Positions 1-9,948 of a stretch of 64,000 nt of DNA are shown here, in pieces. How positions within the stretch are numbered: the first letter of the stretch is position 1; each line of letters opens with the position of its first letter. Made by a program: the position numbers and the translations under genes. The DNA comes from Rachicladosporium sp. CCFEE 5018. Taxonomy: Eukaryota > Ascomycota > Dothideomycetes > Cladosporiales > Cladosporiaceae. Where the stretch lies: positions 467,718 to 531,717 of the forward strand of contig KZ111151.1 in the NCBI GenBank assembly GCA_002077045.2, read 5' to 3'. Below the pieces are notes generated by a model. It was not told the origin of the DNA and did not search any database. It worked only from the letters and a program-made list of their open reading frames with translations.

Positions 1-414
1 GCGTGCAGGCGGCGCATTCATGGCAAACCCGCTGAGGCCACCAAGGTTGAATGACTTACCCTCAGTCTGCTTCTTGAAGGCACTGAACTCTGGATTCTGC
101 TCGTGTGGTATCACGCTTGGTGATACTGCAGCTGTCGATTGCACTGTCGAAGTGGGTGGGCTCCAATGTGCTTTCGAGTGTTGCACATCGTCGTTATTTG
201 GCTCGCCGGTCGTCTGGAAACCGAAATAGTTAGGACTCGGCGTCTTCGGCGTGTGGCTTGAATCGTGTGGTGTGGCTAGTCGAGGTGAAAAATAGGGAGG
301 CATAACATGACCGGTGCTGAAGCTGCCCTGACGCCTCGAGGGAGGAATGCGACTCGAAGGGGACGAGATCGCCGTGGGCTGTGTATAACGTGGTGACGTC
401 GCGGTTACTGACAT
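1..414 (-). CDS. Partial hypothetical protein, N-terminal 138 codons
   Basis: An open frame starts at an ATG at 414 and runs without a stop to the window edge, so the gene continues beyond base 1. The 138 visible residues are rich in Ser, Pro and Thr with many S/T-P pairs (SPRY, TPSPNYF, WSPPTS). They end in a better-ordered looking stretch (PEFSAFKKQTEG, then FNLGGLSGF). This composition is typical of a disordered N-terminus of a fungal regulatory or signalling protein. I do not recognise the family. An acceptor-like TTTCCAG sits inside at about 218, but the frame is open through it, so no intron is needed. The start choice is uncertain because nothing upstream constrains it. Confidence 0.5.
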   Translation of the reverse strand, partial: MSVTATSPRYTQPTAISSPSSRIPPSRRQGSFSTGHVMPPYFSPRLATPHDSSHTPKTPSPNYFGFQTTGEPNNDDVQHSKAHWSPPTSTVQSTAAVSPSVIPHEQNPEFSAFKKQTEGKSFNLGGLSGFAMNAPPAR

Positions 415-1519
415 GGTCACCTCGATCATGTATGAGTCGCCTGTACTGCAGAGTGGTACACAATTGTGTCAGAGGTCTTCTTTACGCCATAGCGTACGGT
501 ATAATGTGAATTGCTATGTCGCGTGCTGAAGATGCCTCGAGGAGACTCGACTCAGCCAGCGAGACCCTTGAATGACGTCGTTGTTTCTAAGGTGGCGGAA
601 GTCACACCTCAGGAATAGAGGTGAATGTAAGCCTTGGACACGAGTTCGTAATTGGGTCAGCAGCAGTGGCGAAAATGGTAATCGGCCTCAAGGACACAGT
701 TTAGGGCGCAGCAGCGTGTAGCTGAAGCGGGAGGTCTTCGAGAAATGGATTGGCAATGCAGACTTTACGAAACAGCTGTGGGTGGACCCTGGGAAGCAGC
801 CGTTGCGGCGGGGCTTGCCGATCGTGTGGTAATTAATAATAAACCCCCGAGAAGCGGTGCAACGTCATTCCAGCCTTGCGAAACTGACAACTAACGTTTT
901 CCTGATAGTCCGAGAACAACTATGCTATCGGTCCATGTGCGCCTGCAGACCGATGCCTCGACATCTCTGGCATCTGGTCACGTTACGCGCCTTAACGCCC
1001 CGTGCGTCACTTACGTGCGCTTCCACGATTTCGATTCCGGCTGCGGCCTTTGTTGTGGATCCGCAGCTGCAGTAGTCTACTATGGCGCAAGGCCTAGATC
1101 TCGCGCATAATCCATACACCGCGTCCTCGACATCCGCGACATCTTCGGATGATATGCGATGCACAACAGATCGTCGATTGACCTCGGAGTTGAAGGGATG
1201 GCCCCCCGACCACACGGGATGAACGACCCGTTCGTGTGACTCGTTGCTCAAGACATCGTCGTTTGAGTATGCCTATCCACTGAACACATGGATGGAATGT
1301 GAGGTTGCCCATTTCTTCGTCTGAAAGAAAACTTGAAGTGTAGTCAAAATTGAGGTGATGTGAGGAACGCACGCTAGAAGTAGGTTAATCATGACTTCAT
1401 CTCCTCGTCATCCCAATGGTTCATGTAATCATGTTGCGCTTGGATATGCTACACAACTAACAGCAAGTCCATATCATAACCTGTTCGTTGCAGAACCTAT
1501 CTAAGCCAGGTTATCACAC
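415..1519. other. Intergenic, no gene seen
   Basis: About 1.1 kb between two divergent starts (414 minus, 1520 plus). Only short, low-quality frames are present. An AT-rich patch near 830-845 could be part of a promoter. Nothing else stands out. Confidence 0.4.
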
Positions 1520-2332
1520 ATGGCAGCCACCACTGCGCGCAATTACTTGGTGACCGGCGCTGGTCGAGGCATCGGTCGCGGACTTAGTAGACTCCTACTC
1601 TCTCACGGCCACCGAGTCTTTCTCCTCGACAACAACGCCGAAGAGCTCGATCACACAACTACGGTGCTCTCCAGTCAATTCAAGACCTCAAACCAGTTCC
1701 GTACAGCCCACTGCGATCTGTCGAAGCCTGATCAGATAGCTTCGACAGTCAAAGACGCAGCGACTTTCTTCAATTCGAAGATCGACGTTCTGGTTAACAA
1801 CGCTGCGCATACAGCCGGTGTGGGCAGCGCAGATGTCTCGGACATGTCTTTGGATCTCTGGAACACGTCATTGGCAGTGAATCTCACAGCTCCCATGCTG
1901 ATGTCCCAGCACTGCCTGCCGTATCTGTCCAAGTCTTCTTCAAGACCTGCGGGAGGCTGTATCATCAATATGTCTTCCACTCGTGCTCGACAGTCCGAGC
2001 CCGCGAATGAGGCTTACGCGACAACTAAAGCTGGACTTCTCGGCTTGACACAGTCTATGGCTGTCTCACTCGCCCCGAAAGGTGTGAGAGTCAATGCTAT
2101 CCTGCCCGGCTGGATTCATGTGGCAAATGAATGCAAGGCTGCTGATGAGGCTGGGCAACCTTGGAAAGAAGGGCTGAGTACGGCGGACCATGAGTGGCAG
2201 TTGACTGGTAGAGTCGGGAACGTGGAGGATGTTTGGCGGGCTGTGGAGTATATTGTCGAGAGCAGTGGGGTGACGGGGAGTGAGCTCGTGGTAGATGGAG
2301 GGGTGACGAGAAAGATGGTGTATCCTGAGTGA
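1520..2332 (+). CDS. Short-chain dehydrogenase/reductase (SDR)
   Basis: A single-exon classical SDR of 270 residues, a normal length for the family. Visible motifs are the N-terminal dinucleotide-binding VTGAGRGIGRG (residues about 11-21), NNAAHTAG (about 92-99), the catalytic Ser region NMSSTR, and the YxxxK pair in EAYATTKAG. A C-terminal GSELVVDGG closes the substrate-side fold. These define an NAD(P)H-dependent oxidoreductase, but the substrate cannot be read from sequence. The ATG follows CACACATGG, a good fungal context. It stands alone between long intergenic stretches, so context gives no pathway. Confidence 0.9.
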   Translation: MAATTARNYLVTGAGRGIGRGLSRLLLSHGHRVFLLDNNAEELDHTTTVLSSQFKTSNQFRTAHCDLSKPDQIASTVKDAATFFNSKIDVLVNNAAHTAGVGSADVSDMSLDLWNTSLAVNLTAPMLMSQHCLPYLSKSSSRPAGGCIINMSSTRARQSEPANEAYATTKAGLLGLTQSMAVSLAPKGVRVNAILPGWIHVANECKAADEAGQPWKEGLSTADHEWQLTGRVGNVEDVWRAVEYIVESSGVTGSELVVDGGVTRKMVYPE

Positions 2333-3520
2333 TGTACCCGAGTGCACAGCCATGGCTGCCAATTCGCCAGTCCAACGTCTTGGCAGCTGTAGCAAATGGT
2401 AAGTTCAGTGCTGATACTGCTCGCACTCTGCAATCAAATCTCTCTTGTCATTCCCGTTCTGCCTAAGAAAGCTCCCGCTCGCACAGATCTTAGATGCGAC
2501 ATACGACTGGTACAGATCGCGAGGAGCAGATCGAGATTAAGTAGCCGTAGGTCATGCTTTGAAGGAGAGGAAGCGAAGCGTGAAAGTCTACGTCCTGAGC
2601 CAAGTTCTCTTGCGATGTCTGGTGTTTTCGCTCGATCTACGGTCTGGCATTTTCACGGTGCACTGCCCCTACTCTGGACAAACTTGGAGGGGGCAGAGAG
2701 AAGTTCTTGGAACACGGAAAGTCACTGCGCACTATAGGTCTGGTGGGCACATCTGCCACATTCCCTCGCTGAAACCTAAGAGCGCGAACTTCAAGTTCAA
2801 AGAGACCCAGCAATGACAGATCACGTGCCCACTGACTTCAGCAACTAACGCTGTGTGGCAGACCCCAGCACGCGAGTGACTGAAGAAGCGGACTGCGCTC
2901 AGCGACTCCCCGTAGACGAGAATGCTGTTACATGCCGCGCCGCAAGAGTGCACACATACCTAGGCTGTTGGCGAGAGTGTGGCCACTTATAGCATGTCTT
3001 CTACACAGCATTGATTTCGATCCGTTACGGTAGTGCAGTCTACACTAGCAGTGTCGGTCGCCTGGAACCCCCGAGTGGCCCCTCTTCTTCAGTCATCTGC
3101 GGGCCTGGGCGATTGCACAAGTGTCGGACCAGCTGGGATCGCGGAGACCGTGAGAGCTTTCTTGAAGTCGTAGGAACATGGCCATCGATCTAGTTGCATA
3201 TCTGGCATCCCGAGTGATGTGAGAGGCCGCTTCTGGGACTGTTGGCTACTGAGATGTAGCGTCATCGGTCTCGTTGCCTCGAGCATTCATAGATGATGAG
3301 GTTGGGGCCAGCGCCTGGCATGGCCGCCCTGGTCGCCCACCTCAGGCGTCTCAACCCTGGCTTTGACCTTCGTCAACCTCCCTAAGATCTGCGCGCGCGC
3401 ACTCGTTCGTTCATAGTCTGGCGCCTGCCACTCCTCCGCACGAACTAAAAGCTCTTGAACCCCGGCCAGGCTGCTCAAAACAGCAAAACATGAAGGCCCC
3501 CCACGGTCCTTCCTCGTAAT
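2333..3520. other. Intergenic stretch holding a MITE-like element
   Basis: Apart from the inverted-repeat element at 2877-3095, nothing convincing is present. A 113-codon frame at 2396-2737 (+) has no recognisable composition or partner and is not called. Confidence 0.4.
2877..3095. mobile_element. MITE-like element, copy 1 (terminal inverted repeats)
   Basis: The left end reads TGACTGAAGAAGCGG and the right end, read on the other strand, TGACTGAAGAAGAGG, so the termini are near-perfect inverted repeats. The left arm continues in a recognisably homologous way to 21714-21780 (shared CGAGAAyGCTG and a GCGCCGC core), and the right arm matches 21880-21937 (shared TACACT.GCAGTGT and CGAGTGG). At 219 bp with no coding capacity it fits a non-autonomous DNA transposon. 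I could not define a target-site duplication with certainty. Confidence 0.6.
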
Positions 3521-3603
3521 GCACCCAAGCGGATTTGAACCGCTGACCTCGGCATGGCAGTGAAAATACTAGTGCCGCGCTCTACCAACTGAGCTATGGG
3601 AGC
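3521..3603 (-). tRNA. tRNA-Thr (anticodon AGT) with 11-nt intron
   Basis: Read on the minus strand the 83 nt fold as a complete cloverleaf. The acceptor GCTCCCA pairs with TGGGTGC with one T-T mismatch. The D arm is GCTC/GAGC, the anticodon stem CGGCA/TGCCG, and the T arm AGCGG-TTCAAAT-CCGCT. The loop between the anticodon stems is 18 nt rather than 7. Removing 11 nt (3556-3566) after position 37 leaves CTAGTAA with anticodon AGT (3568-3570). The intron sits at the canonical place, one base 3' of the anticodon, and is very short. A CCA end is not encoded, as expected for eukaryotes. Confidence 0.93.
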
Positions 3604-4794
3604 CATGGGCCTGCTGGAAGGCGTTACTGTTTGTATCGCAAGGTAGATGTGAGAAGTGGAGTCCGCTCCTTCCGCATTCGGAACTCGGAAGTGAACTTTT
3701 CGCGGTGTGCGACCTCGACCCGAACATGAGCCGATCTGTTGATAGTGGGCTACTGTAAATCATGCGCGAGGGTCTGTTGCAACTTGCATGGTGTACGACG
3801 TAGGCCTACAAATTTGTTTCGTTTTCGACTGCAATCCGAGCATCGGCCCGACAAAGTCGCTCCTTGGGCCGCACTGGCTAACAGGGAACCGGAAGCTTGA
3901 CCCTCTAAGGCATACGACAGAAAAGGTATAATCAATCGTCTGACCGTATAGTCGTGGTACGGAAATTCCGAAGATCCATTTCTTTCTGCTCGCCATAGCA
4001 CCATGACCTTCGCGCCCTCTCTCACCTTCTCCTCAATAAGGTCCCTCTCACCCTTGCCCCTCCGCTCTCCATAACCCCTTAACCCAGTCCTAATCCCCTG
4101 TATAACTGTCTTTGCCCTCCCGGTACCGTCCTCCCTATAAGTCAGCCTCATAGTCCTCTACTCTAGCAGCCCACCTGCCCTCGCCCCGTCAGGCGCATTC
4201 AGCAGTCCAATCGCAACATCCGTCAATAATGGTCGATCGTCCGGCCAATGGAATGCACTCGCGCCGCAGACTCGACAAATCATAGAGATAAACAAATACT
4301 ATTTCAAACACATGGAGGCCATGCGGCAAGTTCAGAACCGATGTGGGGACTTTGCGAGAGCGCCCCTCAATGCTTGCCCCGCCATTGCTGAACTCTCACT
4401 TCCAAAGTCGGCCGCATTACCCGCAATGTCTTGTGCCAACAGCAGTAAGATGTAGTGATCGCCTTGTCGACTCATGTCAGCATCGGACTTTCAAGGCCAT
4501 ACCTGCGATACTTCCGAGGTGACTCGAGGTTTCCTGGCTTGATTCACCACCGTTCTGATTAACGACGAAAGTATATGCCGAACCCAGCCAGCACCGCGAG
4601 TGACATCACCGGCTATATCATTGATAGATCCGACGGCGACAGATTTTGTGGATCGCAGGAGGATAAGTACCGTATGCTTCGCCTTGCTTCAGGACATCAC
4701 CTTTTCCTTCAATCTCACATTGCAGTTCCAAATCAATTGCTTGCCTTCCAATCAATTACCTCTGCAAGACACTTCCACGCCCATCAAAGCAAAC
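3604..4794. other. Intergenic, no gene supported
   Basis: Lies between tRNA-Thr and the GRE2-like reductase. It includes a pyrimidine-rich tract at about 4010-4190 whose complement gives a 133-codon frame (3750-4151, minus) of promoter-like composition. That frame was not accepted as a gene. Confidence 0.35.
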
Positions 4795-5870
4795 ATGTCT
4801 CGCGTCCTGCTCACCGGAGGCTCAGGCTTCATCGCCGCTCACGTACTTGACATCCTCCTCGAGCGCGGCCACAGCGTAGTCACGACAGTGCGATCGCAAG
4901 AGAAAGCCAACAAGATCAAGGACGCCCACCCCAAGTACGGCAAGGACAAGCTCGACTTCGCAATTGTCGAGGACATTGCACAGGAACATGCCTTCGACAA
5001 GGCAGTTGTCTCGGACCCTCCATTCGAGACAGTCATCCACACAGCTTCGCCATTCCACTTCAATGTCACTGATGTGCAGAAGGTTTGCTATGATCCCCAA
5101 CTGTGCCCGGCTTCGATCACTGACACCCTCCTCAGGAACTCCTCGACCCCGCCATCATAGGCACAACCGGCGTCCTCAAGTCGATCGCCAAATCCGCCCC
5201 CTCAGTCAAGCGCGTGGTCATCACCTCCTCATTCGCCTCCATAATCAACCCATTCGAAGGCGACTGGCCCTCGCACACCTACAGCGAGAAAGACTGGAAC
5301 CCCATCAACGCCGAGCAAGCAGTCGAGAACCCCGCCGCCGGCTACCGCGCAAGCAAAACCTTCGCCGAGAAAGCCGCCTGGGACTTCGTCGAGAAGGAGA
5401 AGCCGAACTTCAGCCTCGCTACTATGTGCCCGCCGCTTGTGCTCGGCCCGATCGTACATTACTTGAACAGCTTGGACAGGCTGAACACGAGTAACCAGCG
5501 GATTCGGGATATCATGCAAGGTAAGGCGAAGGACGAGATCGCGCCAACGGGGACGTATATCTGGGTTGATGTAAGGGATCTGGCGCTTTGTCATGTGCTT
5601 GCTGGGGAGAAGGAGGAGGCTGCCAATAAGAGGTTCTTCATTACGGCTGGGTACTTCTCGAACAAGGAGATTGCGCAGATCGTGGGCAAGAAGTACCCGC
5701 AATACCAGGACGGGCTACCTACTGAGAAGACGCCGGGTGGTGGCTACCCTGAGGGAGGGATCTACAAGTGGGACAACTCGAGGGTGAAGGAGGTGCTTGG
5801 TGTCAAGTTCAGGACGCTGGAGGAGAGTATTGTGGACACTGTCAAGAGTCTGCAGGCTGTTGGCGCGTAG
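4795..5870 (+). CDS. NADPH-dependent aldehyde/ketone reductase, GRE2/DFR-like extended SDR
   Basis: Two exons (4795-5082, 5136-5870) with a 53-nt phase-0 intron give 340 residues, the family's usual size. The N-terminus has the Rossmann motif LLTGGSGFIAAH. Exon 2 holds VVITSSFASI, the catalytic YRASK (Tyr and Lys three apart) and a late SNKEIAQIVGKKYPQ typical of dihydroflavonol/cinnamoyl-CoA/methylglyoxal reductase-like proteins. The start is the ATG in AACATGTCTCGC, directly before the Rossmann strand; upstream in-frame ATGs would add unconserved sequence. The substrate is not predictable; yeast relatives reduce methylglyoxal and isovaleraldehyde. Confidence 0.9.
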
Positions 5871-6509
5871 AGGGGCTTAAGTAATGAAGTACTTGGTATG
5901 ATACAGAGTAGATCGTGTGCTGTAATGAAAGTCAGTTCACTGTACGCTGCTTTTGTTTCTTCCGAAGTGATGCGAAGCGACACGGTGTCAGACTGTTGAG
6001 CTTGAATTCTTTGTTTGGACGTCATCGATGCCCTCAGCAGTTATCGTTTGTAAATAATCATCACACGCGAGGGTAAGGCGTTGCAGGGTAGTAAAGCGAC
6101 ATTGGGGAGGCGACGTACCTTTATCAACGCTCAGGGACTCCTCTTGGTCCCCGCAAACCTTCTCGGGCTTCAAGACGAGCAGCAGTTCCTTGCCGTCTGA
6201 TGGGGTGTGAGCGTAATACTGTGCTCCCGCCACCGTGTCATTCGAATTGATGATGATGGTGAGCAGACGGGAAAGAAATTGAAGCTACTTCACTGCAAGA
6301 ATTCGGAACGGATGTACGTAGTGCCGAGAGACCGCACTTGTCTTTGTCAGCTGATCGTGGATGTGGAAGGGCGACTTGTTCATGGCTTGTGGACGACATG
6401 TAGTGATTCAGTCAGTTGCTTTCAAGCGAAGAGGAATTTCAGTTCGCAGAGGTTCTCTGGAGTCAGTTTCCCCTGCTGGATCAGTGACGAACTTCTCTTC
6501 TCGCTCGCC
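5871..6509. other. Intergenic, nothing seen
   Basis: Spacer between the reductase terminator region and the ARL1 start. Only short unsupported frames on both strands. Confidence 0.4.
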
Positions 6510-7165
6510 ATGGGCTCCGCGTTGTCCATCTTCACGAAGCTCCTCTGGACGAAGAAAGAGATACGCATACTGTAGGTCGCCCTCCTCCACGAGCTCATCT
6601 TCCTATTCGACTGACACCTTGGAAGCATTTTGGGGCTTGACAACGCTGGCAAAACCACGTTGCTATACCGCCTCAAAATAGGCGAAGTTGTTACAACCAT
6701 ACCGACAATAGGCTTCAACGTCGAATCAATAACCTACCGCAACCTCTCCTTCAACGTCTGGGATCTCGGCGGCCAGACCTCCATACGACCATACTGGCGC
6801 TGCTACTACGCCAACACCGCAGCCGTAATCTTCGTAGTGGACTCCACGGACGTCGAGAGGCTGGAGATAGCCGGAGAGGAGTTGAGGGCGATGCTGGGGG
6901 AGGAAGAGCTGAGGGACGCGGCGTTATTGGTGTTTGCTAATAAGCAGGACTCGAAGGGGGCGAGAGGGGCGGGGGAGATAAGTGAGGCTTTGGGATTGGG
7001 CGGGTTGAAGGATCGGAATTGGAGTATTATGGGGTGTAGTGCTATTGATGGGAAGGGGGTGAATGAGGGGATGGACTGGCTGGTGGTGAGTTCACGATGT
7101 CTTTTGGGAGGCATTTGCGAGGTTGCTGATATTGTGTGCAGCAAACTGTCGGTGATGCATCGTGA
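6510..7165 (+). CDS. arl1: ADP-ribosylation factor-like GTPase ARL1
   Basis: Three exons (6510-6571, 6626-7085, 7142-7165) give 181 residues, the expected ARL1 length. Gly2 in MGSALSIF is the likely N-myristoylation site. G boxes are readable: GLDNAGKT (P loop), PTIGFN (switch I), WDLGGQ (switch II, with the catalytic Gln), NKQD and a late CSAIDGKG. YWRCYYANTAAVIFVVDST is very close to the ARL1 subfamily. Introns are 54 and 56 nt; the last exon only encodes QTVGDAS. ARL1 acts at the trans-Golgi, recruiting golgins for vesicle traffic. Reading past the second donor would give an unrelated C-terminal tail, so splicing there is required. Confidence 0.93.
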
Positions 7166-7646
7166 GCCCGGAACCATTCGTGGCACTGAGGTCGGATTCT
7201 TTTGCATTGGTTCTCCGAGGACTCATATCCGAGGTGGACTTACGGGCTTCGTGAAAACGATCACGCTGAAAGCGAAGAGCCCGTCAAGCCTGGGGAAGAA
7301 TGATAGGGGTTTATTGTGGGTGGCAAGATTCGGTGGTGCGTATAGGGGCGGCGAGGCCTTCAGTCCAGGGGACTCGAGTTGCCGGATACCAGGCAGGAAC
7401 TGCAGACGAGCTTTGCTCACGCCGGTGTGCCCGCAGCTCAAGCTGCGGCACGACATGTGGCGCCCCAGACGCATGGTGCAGCGGAGTGGAATAGTCGTAA
7501 CGTGTCAGCGAGGGAAACGTTTTCCCGAGACGATGCAATCGAAGAATGCGGCCGCTTTGTCACGGCGGACCACTCGAGGATCGGACGTACAATTGCCGCG
7601 CAGAGATCTGGTGGCATATGTCTGAACTATACAGTGCATACACATT
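7166..7646. other. Intergenic between convergent genes
   Basis: Spacer between the 3' ends of ARL1 (+) and the DAGK-like gene (-). No supported gene. Confidence 0.4.
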
Positions 7647-8708
7647 TCAATGCACCAGGTCCAGAACCGCCTTCGGTCCCATCTTGACCTCCACCCACCC
7701 TCCCCTCTCGACCCGAATGATCTTGCCATCCACGCAAACCCTGCGCCATCTCGCGTCCTCCTCAGCAAACTCAATACGCAGACCATCGATCTCCTCGTAG
7801 CCCACACGTGCATCGTCGATGTGCTTCCCGCCCTGATACGCCGCGCCCATGATCTCCATGACGTCCTTCCCGCCCAAAGCACCAAAATGCACAAGTCTGA
7901 GCTTTCCATCCAGGGGTTTGGAGGCAGGGCTGATATTGAAGCCTTGCTCCAGGTGTGAGCAGGTTGTGGCCAGTACATAGGCGTGCTCTGTACGATGGAC
8001 TTCTTCCCAATCCGTCCGGCCGTCGCGTAGGATGTTCACAGTGCCCTTGTAGTGGTGCGCTTCTGATCCATCGCTGGGGAACAAATTCTCCTTTGCGGCA
8101 AGCTGGAAGCGCTCAGCGCCGAGCTTGCGGTACTCGGCCGTATCGCTGTCGGCAACCAGACCGGCGTGAAGTCCCCAGGAACAGACGACCACGCCGTAGA
8201 CTGTAGGCGTGCCATTTACGAGTGCTAGCTCGCGTTCCTTCCGGCCCTCGTCGACCAAGAGCTTGGCGTTATGAGAGAACGTGACTTTGAAGACAGGTAT
8301 TGAGTCGGGTACGCCATGCGTGGACAGGTCGAGGGCCTTTTCACGCGTGATACCAGCGCTCTGGGCGAGAGCATTACCAGTACCGAGGGGAAAGAGAATA
8401 AGCCTGGGCTTATAGTATTCTTCTCCGCTTTGAGGAGACCTGGGTTGAGCTAGCAACCCATTGACCAGATCAACTACACCACCGTCACCACTTAGGAGAA
8501 AGACGTATTGCGGCGTATCGAGCGTAGCGGGGCCAATAGTGCTCTCCACGAGCTTCAAAATCGCGGTATCTGAATCCGTCGTGTGTAAGCTGTAGTTTTG
8601 AAATCGCATTACAGGTCGCAATGTGGTTTCCCAGTATGCTTTGGCTTCTCCAGTCCCAGAGCCTGTAGAGATGATGACATGGACAAGCATGTCCTGCTCG
8701 TCTGACAT
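7647..8708 (-). CDS. Diacylglycerol/sphingoid-base kinase-like protein (DAGKc fold)
   Basis: A single exon of 353 residues. The catalytic-fold signature of the DAGK/sphingosine kinase/NAD kinase superfamily is visible: FLLSGDGGVVDLVNGL (the GGDG-like nucleotide loop, here SGDGG) followed by LILFPLGTGNALAQS (the PxGTGN motif). Fungal proteins of this kind are usually annotated as ATP-NAD kinase-like or DAGK-catalytic proteins. It is shorter than LCB4/LCB5 and lacks their long N-terminus, so it is probably a distinct fungal family with an unknown lipid substrate. The ATG at 8708 (MSDEQDM) is the first in frame. The divergent promoter is shared with the gene at 9043. Confidence 0.8.
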   Translation of the reverse strand: MSDEQDMLVHVIISTGSGTGEAKAYWETTLRPVMRFQNYSLHTTDSDTAILKLVESTIGPATLDTPQYVFLLSGDGGVVDLVNGLLAQPRSPQSGEEYYKPRLILFPLGTGNALAQSAGITREKALDLSTHGVPDSIPVFKVTFSHNAKLLVDEGRKERELALVNGTPTVYGVVVCSWGLHAGLVADSDTAEYRKLGAERFQLAAKENLFPSDGSEAHHYKGTVNILRDGRTDWEEVHRTEHAYVLATTCSHLEQGFNISPASKPLDGKLRLVHFGALGGKDVMEIMGAAYQGGKHIDDARVGYEEIDGLRIEFAEEDARWRRVCVDGKIIRVERGGWVEVKMGPKAVLDLVH

Positions 8709-9042
8709 CGTAGCACTGATGATGACATGGTCGATTTGCAAACGGAGGACATGAGATATGGACGATGCAGGAGCGATATGAAGTGCTCCGCTGCAGCTTC
8801 CATCACGCCAGACTTCAAGTCAGCTTCGTGAAGCTCACTTATGAAACACCTCAGCCTTGTAGGCATGTAACGGCGCGTTTCTCTCATCGACATCACAGTC
8901 GCAGCTTATCGAGTGACAGAGCAAAGTAAACACGCATAGGCACTAAATCTCCATTACCACGGCAGTCCGCGACCCTCGCATCGAATCACACCACCCCGCT
9001 CTCCGCCTCATGTCATAGCCCTACCCATTGCGCTCTTCCACC
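8709..9042. promoter_or_regulatory. Divergent promoter region
   Basis: 334 bp between the starts of the DAGK-like gene (-) and the membrane protein gene (+). It must carry both promoters. No specific site is recognised. Confidence 0.3.
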
Positions 9043-9780
9043 ATGGGCTGGATCACCGCCGTGGTCGTCATCGTTCTCCTCCTCATTCTCGCATATGGCG
9101 GCTGGGTAGGCTACACCCACTACCGTGCGCGACGCCTCGGCCTCCCCGCACCCCCCTGGAACCCCTTCGCCAAACCCCGCTCAGATCCCACAGCCTACCG
9201 CGCGCCTGCGCCCGCACCGAAGGGCATCCAAGGCTGGCTACAAGACAAGTTCAATGCGCTACGGAATCTGACAGGATCCGGAGGCGGGCGATCAAGGACT
9301 GCAGGCGGAGCATACGAGAGCACTAGCTACGGCGGCGGAGCCGGCGGCGCAAGTGCCGGCGTCGGCGGCCGATCTCGCCATGGCTTCGGACCACTGGACC
9401 CAGACGAAGCTTGGGATTCCAGAGTAGGCAACGAAGCTACAGGCTACTACGAAGAGACTGAGCTCGGCGAGCAGCCTTACGGCGGCGCTGGCTATGCGCC
9501 GCAAGCCCACGTCGGTGGGCTAATGGACGAGCGAGGCCGGCAGAGGGAGTTAGATGATCGGTATGAGGCTGAAGTGCACGGTGGGGCGCCCAGGATCGAT
9601 CCGTTCGGGGATGAGCAGGAGGCTGCCAGTTTGAGGGCTGCGAGTCCGAGACCGATGGTGGATACGCACAGGGGAGGGGCAAGTCACAACCATAAAAAGG
9701 GGCAGAGTAGTTTGGGGACGCAGGCTAGTGTTGAGGATAGTCCGACGGAGAGGAAGAGTATGTTTAGGGAGGATGTGTGA
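9043..9780 (+). CDS. Fungal single-pass membrane protein of unknown function
   Basis: 245 residues, single exon. The start is the ATG in CCACCATGGGC, a strong context; the upstream in-frame ATG at 9028 is weaker. Residues about 3-22 form one hydrophobic helix (ITAVVVIVLLLILAYGGWVG) followed by basic YRARR, suggesting an N-terminal anchor with the rest cytosolic. The remainder is Gly/Ala/Arg-rich and probably disordered, with islands (DPDEAWDSRVGNEATGYYEE; SPTERKSMFRE at the C-terminus) that I recall from a Pezizomycotina family sometimes labelled acid phosphatase-like. I see no phosphatase motif, so that label should not be carried over. Confidence 0.8.
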   Translation: MGWITAVVVIVLLLILAYGGWVGYTHYRARRLGLPAPPWNPFAKPRSDPTAYRAPAPAPKGIQGWLQDKFNALRNLTGSGGGRSRTAGGAYESTSYGGGAGGASAGVGGRSRHGFGPLDPDEAWDSRVGNEATGYYEETELGEQPYGGAGYAPQAHVGGLMDERGRQRELDDRYEAEVHGGAPRIDPFGDEQEAASLRAASPRPMVDTHRGGASHNHKKGQSSLGTQASVEDSPTERKSMFREDV

Positions 9781-9948
9781 GGCGACGAGACCCCGAGCTA
9801 CGGGTGGACGATTGTATTGTGTAGGGAGGCGAAAGGCGTTCTGGGAAGGTGGAAGAAACGAAAAGGGGACCTTCGGATGGGTCTCGGATTGAGTAGCAGC
9901 AAAGGCACGCTGGCGCGCGGATACGAGTGTGTATCATGCTCGTTATAT

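Noticed and set aside
2396..2737. 113-codon frame downstream of the SDR gene
   Set aside because: No domain, no neighbouring partner, and the frame overlaps other equally long random frames.
3750..4151. 133-codon minus-strand frame, Arg/Gly/Glu-rich
   Set aside because: It is the complement of a pyrimidine-rich tract upstream of another gene, has no recognisable domain, and its composition follows from the tract.
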